Positions 25,048-32,651 are shown, numbered from the stretch's first letter. The stretch is DNA of 32,742 bases from Muribaculaceae bacterium (GCA_009775355.1 VSPN01000031.1:1-32742); one strand, 5' to 3'. The notes: generated from the letters alone by a model not told the origin. Program-made: numbers and translations.

Positions 25048-25270
25048 ACACGTATGTTTATGTTCTGTAAAGTATCGGTAATTCACTGATTCTCGTTCAG
25101 GGAGCTGTCTGTTACTCTGGCCGATCACATTGTCCGGTTTGACTGAAACGGGAATTCTGACGATGCCATCGCAGTCACGTTTGATCGTGTCGCTACGGTT
25201 CGTTTTATTAAAAAAACTAAAAAGTGACCTTGATAGTTTGCCTGTTCTGTCAAAAAAAACGGTTATTGTG

Positions 25271-25300
25271 TTTGATTTCCCAAAACTATTAGTAATTTTG
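25271..25300 (+). promoter_or_regulatory. Promoter of the M16 peptidase gene (TTTG-N18-TAATTTTG)
   Basis: A -33 box TTTG (25271-25274) and a -7 box TAATTTTG (25293-25300) are 18 bp apart, close to the Bacteroidota consensus. Transcription should begin near 25306, leaving a leader of about 105 nt. Confidence 0.65.
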
Positions 25301-25317
25301 TAAAAACAGAGGCTACT

Positions 25318-25362
25318 ATGTCACAGGAGGTAAGTGATAGACGTTACCATAACATGCCTTGA
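25318..25362 (+). CDS. Possible 14-codon upstream ORF in the M16 leader
   Basis: ATG to TGA encodes MSQEVSDRRYHNMP, beginning about 12 nt after the predicted transcript start. An AGGAGG hexamer (25325-25330) lies inside it, unusual because gene starts in this window lack such sequences. There is no evidence that it is translated. Confidence 0.2.
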   Translation: MSQEVSDRRYHNMP

Positions 25363-25411
25363 CAGACATACCGAAATTAAACAATAATAATATAACCCCA
25401 ATCAGAATTCT

Positions 25412-28216
25412 ATGATCAGAAAGATTCTAACATCGGCGGTGCTGACAGTGTCGGCATTGTTCGCGGGTGCCCAGACTCCGCTTCCACTTAATGAGGCGGT
25501 AAAACATGGCACTCTTCCAAACGGGCTCAATTATTATATCCTTCATAACGAGGAGCCCAAAGAGCGAGTGAATTTCTATATCGCCCAGAAGGTAGGATCC
25601 ACTCTTGAGACTCCCGAGCAGCTTGGCCTTGCTCACTTCCTTGAGCACATGGCGTTTAACGGCACAACCAACTTCCCCGGCAAAACAATGCTCAATTATC
25701 TTCAGGCGAAGGGCATACGTTTCGGTGCCGACATCAACGCCTACACTTCGTTCGACGAGACTGTCTACAACATCGACAATGTGCCGTCGACCGACAAAGC
25801 TCTGGTAGACAGCGTTCTTCTCGTCCTTCATGACTGGAGCGGCAGCATTCTGCTCGAGGAATCGGAAATCAATGCCGAGCGCGGAGTCATCGAGGAGGAA
25901 TGGCGCTCGCGCAACAGTGCGCAGCAGCGCATGTATGAGGCAATGCTTCCCAAGATCTATCAGGAGTATCAGTATCAGCAGATGCCTATCGGCAAGATGG
26001 AGATCGTAAGAAACTTCCCTCCCCAGGCCATCAGAGAATATTACCACAAGTGGTATCGTCCGGATCAGCAGGGTATCGTGATCGTCGGTGACATCGACGC
26101 CGCAGAGATGGAGAAGAAGGTGATTGACCTTTTCTCGACAATCCCCATGCCTGAGAATGCCGCTGAGCGCACATATCCATCGGTCTCTGACAATGAGAAA
26201 CCGATCTATTTCTATTTCAGCGACAAGGAACTCCGCTTCCCGATGATAATGGTCAACTTCAAGATGGATAAGATTCCATTGGAGATGCGCAATACAGTTG
26301 AGGCTTACGTCCAGACCCAGCTTGTCGATGTGCTGCTTTCGACCATGATCAATAACCGTCTCAACGATTATGCCAAGAATCCTGAGTGCAAATATGTTCA
26401 GGCCGGCGTATCGTTTGGCGATTTCTTCGTTTCCAAGACAAAGGCTGCGTTCGATACGTTCATCATCCCGAAGGGTGATGTGAAGGAGGCTCTCGACGAT
26501 GCGATGGGAATCGTAGCCCGTGCATGCAAGACCGGTTTTATGGAGTCTGAGCTTGTCCGTGCACGCGACGAACTTCTCGCCCAGTACGAGAAACTCTATA
26601 ACGAGCGCAACAACACGAAGACCGAGACTCTTGCCCGCGAGCTTTGCAGACACTTCATCGACAATGAGGCTGCTCCCGGCATTGAAAAGGAATATGAACT
26701 CGTCAAGATGATTCTCCCCATGCTTCCTGTCCAGGCGTTCAATCAGGAGGCTGCACAGCTTCTCACCGCCGGCAATCAGGTCATTGTGGTTTCAGAACCT
26801 CTGCGCGATGGCATGACTGCCATATCGGAAGAGGAGATCACAGGTCGCCTTGCCGACATTCTCAATGCACAGTATGAGGCTTATGTAGACGAGGTCATCA
26901 CCGACCCGCTGATCGAAAAACTTCCTGCTCCCGGAAAGATCGCGTCTGTGAGCGAAGGGAAGTTCGGCACAACCGTGCTCACACTCTCCAATGGCGCGAA
27001 AGTGATTGTCAAGCCGACTGATTTCAAGCAGGACGAGATTGTAATGACTGCGTTCAAAGAAGGTGGCAAGCGTGCTTATGACGCCAAAGACGCTGCCAAC
27101 GTCATGCTCGCCGGTGATGCCGCTGAAGTCAGCAGACTCGGATCTTTCGATCAGGTAAAACTCGGCAAGTATCTCGCAGGCAAGAATGTTTCGCTCGGAT
27201 ACAACATCGGCAATACTGTAAACGCACTCGACGGAAAGTCTACTGTAAAGGATCTTCCTACTTTCATGGAGGTGCTTTACGCCACATTTACAGAACTCAA
27301 CCCCGATGAGACCGCATACAACGCGTACATCGACCAGATCAAGACCATTCTCAAGAACAACGACAAGAACCCGACTTCTGTGTTCCAGCGAGCGGTGGCC
27401 AAGGCTACATACGCCGGTAACCCGATGTTCCAGCAGCCCAGTGTCGAGCTTCTTGAGGCCGGCAATTATGCCCGTGAGCTTGAGATCGTGAAGTCTTCTC
27501 TCAAAAATGCAGCCGACTTCACATTCATCTTCACAGGCAACATTGATCTTGACACGTTCAAACCTCTCGTGGAGCAGTATATCGCGGCTCTTCCCTCAAC
27601 AGGCAAGAAAGGTGCGACTCCCGCAAAGCTTACATCGATCAATATCGCAGAAGGTGTGGTGAATGACACATTCAAGCAGCCGATGCAGGTGCCCTCGACA
27701 ATGGTTCTCACAAACATAAGCGGCAAGAATGTTGACTACAGCATTGCCAATTTTGTAAAGATTGATCTCATCGGTGACATCCTCAGCAATGTCTTTACCG
27801 AAACTCTCCGCGAGGAAGAAGGTGGTACATACAGTCCTTATGCTTACGGAACATTCAATCCGTTCACCGGCACATGGCAGATCGTGTATGTATTCCAGAC
27901 CAATGACCAGATGCAGGATAAACTTATAACCCGTGCTAACGAGGAACTTCTCAAGCTTCTTTCCAACGGTGCCGGAGAAGCTGATTTCAACAAGGTGAAA
28001 GAGGCTGCATTGAAGCAGTACGAGATCAATGTCCGCACAAACGGTTATTGGAGAAACAATCTTCAGAGACTCGAACTCGGATATGACGATATCTCCGGTC
28101 ACAAGGCCGCTATCGAGAATCTCACACTTGCGGATTTCAACAAGTTCATGTCTTCCCTCTACGATGGCAAGAACCACATTCAGGTTGTAATGCAGGGTGT
28201 GGCTGAGTCTGAATAA
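25412..28216 (+). CDS. Secreted M16 family zinc peptidase (insulinase-like)
   Basis: A 934-residue exported peptidase with two fused M16 halves that close around peptide substrates, probably in the periplasm. The signal peptide is MIRKILTSAVLTVSALFAGA. The inverted zinc motif HFLEH lies at 75-79, and the third ligand E156 falls exactly 76 residues after the second His, giving the family pattern HxxEH-x76-E. The sequence between reads MAFNGTTNFPG and later ERGVIEEEWRSR. The second half (from about 500) lacks the zinc motif, as usual, but keeps the R/Y substrate-closing region near EEEGGTYSPYAYG. The gene has a clear promoter and is closed by the palindromic terminator at 28231-28278, so it is monocistronic. 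The natural substrate is unknown. Confidence 0.95.
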   Translation: MIRKILTSAVLTVSALFAGAQTPLPLNEAVKHGTLPNGLNYYILHNEEPKERVNFYIAQKVGSTLETPEQLGLAHFLEHMAFNGTTNFPGKTMLNYLQAKGIRFGADINAYTSFDETVYNIDNVPSTDKALVDSVLLVLHDWSGSILLEESEINAERGVIEEEWRSRNSAQQRMYEAMLPKIYQEYQYQQMPIGKMEIVRNFPPQAIREYYHKWYRPDQQGIVIVGDIDAAEMEKKVIDLFSTIPMPENAAERTYPSVSDNEKPIYFYFSDKELRFPMIMVNFKMDKIPLEMRNTVEAYVQTQLVDVLLSTMINNRLNDYAKNPECKYVQAGVSFGDFFVSKTKAAFDTFIIPKGDVKEALDDAMGIVARACKTGFMESELVRARDELLAQYEKLYNERNNTKTETLARELCRHFIDNEAAPGIEKEYELVKMILPMLPVQAFNQEAAQLLTAGNQVIVVSEPLRDGMTAISEEEITGRLADILNAQYEAYVDEVITDPLIEKLPAPGKIASVSEGKFGTTVLTLSNGAKVIVKPTDFKQDEIVMTAFKEGGKRAYDAKDAANVMLAGDAAEVSRLGSFDQVKLGKYLAGKNVSLGYNIGNTVNALDGKSTVKDLPTFMEVLYATFTELNPDETAYNAYIDQIKTILKNNDKNPTSVFQRAVAKATYAGNPMFQQPSVELLEAGNYARELEIVKSSLKNAADFTFIFTGNIDLDTFKPLVEQYIAALPSTGKKGATPAKLTSINIAEGVVNDTFKQPMQVPSTMVLTNISGKNVDYSIANFVKIDLIGDILSNVFTETLREEEGGTYSPYAYGTFNPFTGTWQIVYVFQTNDQMQDKLITRANEELLKLLSNGAGEADFNKVKEAALKQYEINVRTNGYWRNNLQRLELGYDDISGHKAAIENLTLADFNKFMSSLYDGKNHIQVVMQGVAESE

Positions 28217-28230
28217 TAACTGAGAGTAAA

Positions 28231-28278
28231 CAAATAAAAGAGAAGCCGGATTCATGAATCCGGCTTCTCTTTTATTTG
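28231..28278. terminator. Bidirectional terminator, perfect 48-bp palindrome
   Basis: Two 24-nt arms are exact reverse complements with no spacer. The core is GAAGCCGGATTCA, flanked by A-rich and T-rich ends, giving TCTCTTTTATTTG downstream in either direction. It lies between the convergent M16 and DUF1846 genes and would stop both. Confidence 0.93.
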
Positions 28279-28323
28279 TCTGTCTGATTTATGTTCACCC
28301 TCTTTCGACAGGCTGAATGATGC

Positions 28324-29787
28324 TTATCGCTTCTTCGCCGGGTCGCAGGTGAGACCTACTCCGAGCTTCTTGAATATCTTGTGGTCAACTTCTCCGAGCA
28401 TCACTGTGCTGTGCACCTGACAGCCTGCAAGTGCGGGCAGCTTGTCGAGGGCTTTGCGGCACAGGTCGTTGTATTGGCTCAGCACCGCGAGCACAACGAG
28501 CACTTCATCTGTATGCAATCGCGGGTTCTTGCCTCTGAGACAATTTAGCTTCATGTGCTGCACGGGTTCGATAAACTGCTGCGGAATCAGTTTGATCTCG
28601 TGGCCTATGCCGGCCAGATGTTTCATGGCGTTAAGCAGCAGAGCGGCACTCGGCCCGAGAAGCTGGCTTGACGTTGCCGTGATGATCGTGCCGTCTTCAA
28701 GTTCGATCGCCGAACAGGCCACTCCTGTCTCAAGTGCCCGTGCCCGTGCGGCGACAACAGTCTTGCGGTAATTGACATCAATCTTTGCCTGATTGAAAAG
28801 AAGTCTGATTTTGTTGACTTCATCTTCGGCAGTATCTCCCTGAGCGAATCTGTTGAGGGCGGTAAAATATCTGCGTATAATCTCATCGCGTGACGCGTTG
28901 CTGCAGATCTCGTCGTCCGATATACAGAATCCGACCATGTTGACACCCATGTCGGTTGGAGATTTGTAGGGGTTTTCTCCGTATATGCCCTCGAACAGGG
29001 CATTGAGCACAGGAAAGATCTCGATGTCGCGGTTATAGTTTATAGCCGTCTTGCCATATGCTTCCAGATGGAAAGGGTCGATCATGTTGACATCATTGAG
29101 ATCTGCAGTCGCCGCTTCATATGCAATGTTGACAGGATGCTTAAGTGGGAGACTCCACACGGGAAAAGTCTCGAATTTGGCATAGCCGGCTTCGATACCT
29201 CTTTTGTTCTCGTTGTAGAGCTGGCTAAGGCAGACCGCCATTTTTCCGCTTCCGGGGCCGGGTGCTGTTACAATTACCAGAGGTCGGGTAGTCACGACAT
29301 AGTCGTTTTTGCCGAAGCCTTCGTCGGAGTCTATGAGTGCCACGTTGGTGGGATAACCTTCTATTGTATAATGGTAATATGCGGTTATGTCCATTCGCTC
29401 CAGTTTCTCTCTGAAAGCATCGGCACTGCTCTGTCCGTTGTAGTGGGTGATCACAACTGAACTGACAAGAAATCCTCGTTTCTGGAATTCATCGCGAAGT
29501 CTCAGAACATCCATGTCATAAGTGATGCCGAGATCATTGCGGACTTTGTTTTTCTCGATATCTTTGGCACTGATTACGATCACTATCTCGGCCCGGTCGC
29601 TGAGCTGACTCAGCATCCTGAGTTTGCTGTCGGGCTCAAAACCTGGCAGCACCCGGCTTGCATGGTGGTCGTCGAAGAGTTTACCTCCGAGTTCGAGATA
29701 TAATTTGTTACCGAAATGAGCGATACGCTCCTTGATGTGTTCTGATTGTATCCGCAGATACTTTTCGTTGTCAAATCCGATTTTCAT
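28324..29787 (-). CDS. DUF1846 protein of unknown function with P-loop-like motif
   Basis: A 487-residue cytoplasmic protein of the DUF1846 family, spread across Bacteria but without an assigned reaction. The start MKIGFDNEKYLRIQSEHI is typical. A Walker A-like loop, TAPGPGSGKMA at about 174-184, suggests nucleotide binding. Other conserved-looking stretches are ALIDSDEGFGKNDYV (150-164) and, in the C-terminal half, TGVACSAIELEDGTIITAT and CLRGKNPRLHTDEVL. The length agrees with the family. The promoter (TTTG at 29821-29824, TAATTTTG at 29793-29800 on the minus strand) predicts a transcript starting at or next to the ATG, so the mRNA may be leaderless. The 3' end shares the bidirectional terminator with the M16 gene. 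Confidence 0.88.
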   Translation of the reverse strand: MKIGFDNEKYLRIQSEHIKERIAHFGNKLYLELGGKLFDDHHASRVLPGFEPDSKLRMLSQLSDRAEIVIVISAKDIEKNKVRNDLGITYDMDVLRLRDEFQKRGFLVSSVVITHYNGQSSADAFREKLERMDITAYYHYTIEGYPTNVALIDSDEGFGKNDYVVTTRPLVIVTAPGPGSGKMAVCLSQLYNENKRGIEAGYAKFETFPVWSLPLKHPVNIAYEAATADLNDVNMIDPFHLEAYGKTAINYNRDIEIFPVLNALFEGIYGENPYKSPTDMGVNMVGFCISDDEICSNASRDEIIRRYFTALNRFAQGDTAEDEVNKIRLLFNQAKIDVNYRKTVVAARARALETGVACSAIELEDGTIITATSSQLLGPSAALLLNAMKHLAGIGHEIKLIPQQFIEPVQHMKLNCLRGKNPRLHTDEVLVVLAVLSQYNDLCRKALDKLPALAGCQVHSTVMLGEVDHKIFKKLGVGLTCDPAKKR

Positions 29788-29792
29788 GTCCG

Positions 29793-29824
29793 CAAAATTA
29801 CAAAATCCACCTCAGACACGCAAA
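29793..29824 (-). promoter_or_regulatory. Promoter of DUF1846 gene (TTTG-N20-TAATTTTG)
   Basis: Both boxes of the Bacteroidota promoter are present with 20-bp spacing, and the -7 box ends 5 bp before the ATG at 29787. The usual start distance would place the first transcribed base at or within about 2 nt of the start codon. Confidence 0.6.
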
Positions 29825-29979
29825 TCGGCTTCCGATAAATTGCCGATGTTATGGTCTGCATGGTCTTGATCGAACCAATGATGCTTCGCAGACGTTCTAT
29901 CGTCGGATACCTGCATGGCTGTAGGGCTTTATATGACAGGGTCTGGATTTAATATTTAACCATCTTAATTATAAAAACT

Positions 29980-30132
29980 ATGAACCACGAAAAGAATTGT
30001 GATCATATCGCTCTTCACATTGGATTCAAGATTGCTAAACTTGCTCTTGAGGCTGCTGCAGTAGCTGCAGCTTTCTGTCTTATGAAAGAAGTTCACAAAG
30101 TTCACAAAGCTATTGAAAAGAAAGAAAAGTAG
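29980..30132 (+). CDS. Small 50-residue protein, unrecognised
   Basis: A short ORF reads MNHEKNCDHIALHIGFKIAK, then LALEAAAVAAAFCLMKEVHK, and ends VHKAIEKKEK. The middle (about 10-35) is a hydrophobic, Ala-rich helix, possibly a membrane or amphipathic segment; the tail is strongly basic and contains a VHK repeat encoded by a 9-bp direct repeat. Codon choice is strict and A/T-ending (GCT, CTT, AAA, GAA), as in highly expressed genes. The leader is A/T-rich, and a strong terminator (30165-30217) begins 32 bp after the stop. I do not recognise a family. Codon bias and its own terminator support a real gene; function is unknown. Confidence 0.65.
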   Translation: MNHEKNCDHIALHIGFKIAKLALEAAAVAAAFCLMKEVHKVHKAIEKKEK

Positions 30133-30164
30133 GGTAGACCATCAACCGGAATCCTATCCGCATG

Positions 30165-30217
30165 GCGGTGGGGCGGGTCATATTGTTTGATATGACTTAG
30201 CCCCGCCGCTTCTTTTT
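30165..30217 (+). terminator. Terminator of the 50-residue gene
   Basis: An outer 10-bp stem (GCGGTGGGGC at 30165-30174 with GCCCCGCCGC at 30200-30209, one G-T pair) continues through a small internal loop into a 7-bp stem (GTCATAT/ATATGAC). TTCTTTTT follows. Confidence 0.85.
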
Positions 30218-30276
30218 ATTAGTATCCGGTAAAATTACAATCTCTTTGCACCGTTCTTTAATTGATCATCTACATG

Positions 30277-30292
30277 TTTAGAGCTTGTTTAA
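30277..30292 (+). repeat. Solo copy of the right-end element terminus
   Basis: TTTAGAGCTTGTTTAA is identical over 16 bp to 32152-32167, the left end of the fold-back element. It lies 27 bp upstream of the HAD start codon. No second end is found nearby. Confidence 0.6.
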
Positions 30293-30318
30293 GTCAGCAG
30301 CGTTCGATACATGATCTT

Positions 30319-30978
30319 ATGGAAATTAAGAATGTCATTTTTGATTTTGACGGCACTCTTGCCGACACCGCCTCGCTTATCGTGACAACGATGCAGGCGA
30401 CGGTTGACAGGCTGAATCTGCCGCCTGTCAGTGCTGCCGAGTGCCGTGCCACGATCGGACTCAGACTCGCGGATGTGCCTGCAACACTTTATTCCGGTAA
30501 ATCAATTTCCGGAGAGCACTTCGCCGAAACTTACCGCTCACTCTTTTATGAATTGAAAAACGGCTTTGAAGAAAGGTGTTTCCCGGGAGTCCATGAAACA
30601 CTCTCGTATCTTTTCGACACAGGTTATGGCATTGCCATAGCAAGCAGCAGGAGTCACAGATCGCTTGATGAATATTGCCGCTCTTTGTCGCTCGACAATG
30701 TGGTCGGCATGATTGTCGGCGGAGACGATGTCATATCGGGCAAGCCTTCTGCAGAACCTGTATTTACCGTTACTGACGCACTCGGATGGATTCCTGAAGA
30801 GACACTGGTTGTCGGGGATGCGTCTGTCGATATTCTTATGGGTAAGGCTGCAGGTGCGACAACATGCGGTGTCACATACGGAAATGGCACGTTCAGAGAG
30901 TTGAGTGAGGCTGGGGCCGATCATATCATTGACCGGATAGCAGACATAATAGTCATTCTCCACCGGCTCTCTCAATGA
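30319..30978 (+). CDS. HAD-superfamily phosphatase (phosphoglycolate phosphatase-like)
   Basis: A 219-residue cytoplasmic hydrolase of HAD subfamily IA. Motif I is FDFDGTLADT (nucleophile and acid/base Asp), followed by a helical cap (about 18-85). Motif II is IAIASSRSHRS (Ser), motif III has Lys in SGKPSAEPVF, and motif IV is VVGDASVDILMGKAAGA with the metal-binding Asp. Substrates in this subfamily include phosphoglycolate, pyrophosphate and sugar phosphates, and the sequence does not decide among them. I chose the ATG at 30319 because motif I normally lies within ten residues of the start; the longer frame begins at TTG 30262 and crosses the repeat at 30277-30292. The 3' end overlaps the convergent secreted-protein gene by 26 bp. 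Confidence 0.9.
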   Translation: MEIKNVIFDFDGTLADTASLIVTTMQATVDRLNLPPVSAAECRATIGLRLADVPATLYSGKSISGEHFAETYRSLFYELKNGFEERCFPGVHETLSYLFDTGYGIAIASSRSHRSLDEYCRSLSLDNVVGMIVGGDDVISGKPSAEPVFTVTDALGWIPEETLVVGDASVDILMGKAAGATTCGVTYGNGTFRELSEAGADHIIDRIADIIVILHRLSQ

Positions 30979-32062
30979 GTCTGACAATGGCCGGCTCGAG
31001 TTCCGGAATTCCGTCAGGCGTAAAGACTGTTATGCCTTTTGTTTCGGGATGTTCTTTCCACTCTTTGGCATCATCGGGAGTCAGATACTCCTTGTCGGTT
31101 ACATACAATTCATAATATGACCGGATTTTGAACGGCTCGTCGCTTCCGGAGACCCATCTGTACAGTTTTCCTCTGCACAGCGCCTCGATATCGAATGTCG
31201 CCATCGTTATTTCTTCCGGGGATATGTCGGTGCCATAAGGTTCTGTAAAAGTATATTTTGTGGATAACCTTGAGAAGTCAGTGCTCAATCCGAAAAACTT
31301 CAGAAAATTAGGAGACCATTTGTGGTCTTTCTTGTCAGCAAGCATGTCTGTCTCAAAGATATAACGATCAGAGAGCTTGCTCCACAAAATTTTTACTCCA
31401 TATTTTCCGGCGACGATGTCGGTCTTTGCCGAGTTGTTTCTCAGGGTTTCTGGAATCCTGATGTTCTTTGATAAAATATTGACAAAGTCAAACCATTGAA
31501 AATTATTAGGATTCTGGTTGCTTACGCTGTCAAGGCCGCTGGTATCCGTGAACCTGTAAAAATTTCTTTCGGCCAGCGTGCGTGGAGATTTCCACCCTTT
31601 GAACTTTTTGTTTTTTTCTGTAGGGAGCATGAAATCGACGATCTTCTCGCTGTATACCTGTACGGTGTCGACAGATCTTGCCATTGAAGAATATTCCCGC
31701 ATATATCCTTTTAGATGTAAGATGTTGTGGCTTTGAGTGTCGATCACAATTTCCGGCAATTCATACCGCAGCGCTGACATCAGTACAGTGTCTTCGCCGT
31801 CATGCGCCACTGACGCTGGCGTATATCCGAGATATCTGACAGTAAGTGGATACTTGCCTGATTTTACAGCAGGAATCTTTCCGTTGTCGTCGCATGTGGC
31901 AGTCATGTTGCTGTTGCAGTCAAATACCGAGGCTCTTGGCAGGGGTTCTTTGCTCAGACTGTCAACGACAATTGTTGCGTTTACAACGCCAGAGATAGCC
32001 GACATGGCTGCCAACAGTGCGATTGTGGCGACGTTTTGTCTTGCGATATTGAAGTGTTTCAT
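30953..32062 (-). CDS. Secreted protein with carboxypeptidase-regulatory-like domain, unknown role
   Basis: A 369-residue exported protein. The signal peptide (hydrophobic VATIALLAAMSAISGVVNA, ending about 29) is followed by a CarboxypepD_reg-like beta domain (about 30-95, IVVDSLSKEPLPRASVFDCN and YPLTVRYLGYTPA), as seen in many Bacteroidota surface and periplasmic proteins. The remaining 270 residues are rich in Tyr, Phe and Lys with strands such as YRWVSGSDEPFKIRSYYELY. I do not recognise their fold. A TAAATTTG box (32085-32092) lies 22 bp before the ATG. The 3' end overlaps the HAD gene by 26 bp on the opposite strand. A second TAAATTTG pointing at this gene comes from the mobile-type repeat at 32148-32155. 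Confidence 0.75.
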   Translation of the reverse strand: MKHFNIARQNVATIALLAAMSAISGVVNATIVVDSLSKEPLPRASVFDCNSNMTATCDDNGKIPAVKSGKYPLTVRYLGYTPASVAHDGEDTVLMSALRYELPEIVIDTQSHNILHLKGYMREYSSMARSVDTVQVYSEKIVDFMLPTEKNKKFKGWKSPRTLAERNFYRFTDTSGLDSVSNQNPNNFQWFDFVNILSKNIRIPETLRNNSAKTDIVAGKYGVKILWSKLSDRYIFETDMLADKKDHKWSPNFLKFFGLSTDFSRLSTKYTFTEPYGTDISPEEITMATFDIEALCRGKLYRWVSGSDEPFKIRSYYELYVTDKEYLTPDDAKEWKEHPETKGITVFTPDGIPELEPAIVRLIERAGGE

Positions 32063-32084
32063 AACTTAGGTCATTAATTATATT

Positions 32085-32092
32085 CAAATTTA
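32085..32092 (-). promoter_or_regulatory. -7 box of the secreted-protein gene
   Basis: TAAATTTG on the minus strand lies 22 bp before the ATG at 32062, predicting a leader of about 17 nt. No TTTG with right spacing is seen. Confidence 0.5.
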
Positions 32093-32136
32093 GTGAAATA
32101 TTTTGTTATTTTGAATAATAAATATATTATTTTAGT

Positions 32137-32155
32137 AAGTAAGTGTTCAAATTTA
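32137..32155. repeat. Outer inverted repeat, left copy
   Basis: AAGTAAGTGTTCAAATTTA is the exact reverse complement of 32652-32670. It directly abuts the left end of the 348-bp fold-back element and carries a minus-strand TAAATTTG box (32148-32155). Confidence 0.85.
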
Positions 32156-32227
32156 GAGCTTGTTTAATAATAAATGTTACCGTCAGGGCGGTCAGTCACC
32201 GAGCAGATTTTCGCTTGCGATGAAAGA

Positions 32228-32245
32228 GTTATGGGGATCCATAAC
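32228..32245 (+). other. Side hairpin of structural motif, copy A
   Basis: GTTATGG and CCATAAC form a 7-bp stem with loop GGAT, preceded by GCGATGAAAGA and followed by GACTGA. It is the left-arm member of three related structures at this end. Confidence 0.6.
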
Positions 32246-32413
32246 GACTGAAGAGCAGGCGGAAATATGCCGGTGAATGACCGGTCAGAGGTAATCTTTC
32301 TCACGATTTTAAAGTTTTTTTCAATTGTCTCGCAATTCAGCAAGAGCCTGTCGGGTTCTTAAATTACCTCCGGTCCCGCATATCCTGGACGCTTTTTGAC
32401 CTGTTCCTCAGTC

Positions 32414-32430
32414 GTGTACATAAAGTACAC
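32414..32430 (-). other. Side hairpin of structural motif, copy B
   Basis: GTGTAC and GTACAC form a 6-bp stem with a 5-nt loop. On the minus strand it is preceded by GACGATGGA and followed by GACTGAG. It sits at the position in the right arm that mirrors copy A. Confidence 0.6.
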
Positions 32431-32507
32431 TCCATCGTCACATGCCAAAAATCGTCGCAAGCTGTGCGACCCTGACGGCAACATTTATTATTTAAACAAG
32501 CTCTTAA

Positions 32508-32626
32508 TTTATACAATATGCGAGCTTGTTTTTAGGCGATTCCGGTGCGGAGCGAAGGAGCATACCGGGCTATGCAACTGAGCGACAAGCCGGAAGCGGC
32601 AAAAAAGAAGCCGCAGATTGTATAAA
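32508..32626 (+). repeat. Structured segment bounded by 10-bp inverted repeats, with motif copy C
   Basis: TTTATACAAT (32508-32517) and ATTGTATAAA (32617-32626) bound 119 bp. Inside, TTCCGG (32540-32545) can pair with CCGGAA (32590-32595), enclosing GCGAAGGAG, the hairpin GCATA-CCGGGC-TATGC (32560-32575) and AACTGAGCGA. A second hairpin follows (GCGGC at 32596-32600 with GCCGC at 32610-32614). Confidence 0.55.
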
Positions 32627-32651
32627 AGATTTCTTTTCACTTACTATCGTT

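Larger units (their letters stand above)
25129..25411. other. Divergent promoter region between DUF2156 and M16 peptidase genes
   Basis: It contains the strong plus-strand promoter at 25271-25300, an overlapping minus-strand -7-like box (TAGTTTTG, 25281-25288) that could serve the DUF2156 gene, and a leader with a 14-codon ORF at 25318-25362. Confidence 0.45.
32156..32503. mobile_element. Fold-back MITE-like element, 348 bp
   Basis: The two ends form long inverted repeats: the left 33 bp (32156-32188, starting GAGCTTGTTTAA) match the reverse complement of 32470-32503 with one substitution and one extra A. TTA on both sides (32153-32155, 32504-32506) may be a 3-bp target duplication. The arms keep matching inward: GCTTGCGA (32213-32220) with TCGCAAGC (32455-32462), ACGACTGAAGAGCAGG (32244-32259) with a 14/16 match on the other strand (32400-32415), and GAGGTAAT (32288-32295) with ATTACCTC (32363-32370). 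So nearly the whole element can fold back on itself. There is no convincing ORF and no transposase, so it would need one in trans. Confidence 0.65.

Noticed and set aside
25427..26653. 408-codon minus-strand frame opposite the M16 gene
   Set aside because: It is the complement of a well-supported peptidase with all catalytic residues. It has no recognisable domain or promoter.
29854..29893. Possible hairpin (GTCTGC with GCAGAC) upstream of the 50-residue gene
   Set aside because: Only a 6-bp outer stem with a large irregular loop; not enough to call a riboswitch or sRNA.
32396..32581. 61-codon frame in the repeat element
   Set aside because: It runs across the end of the fold-back unit and the inverted repeats; the sequence is explained by structure, not coding.
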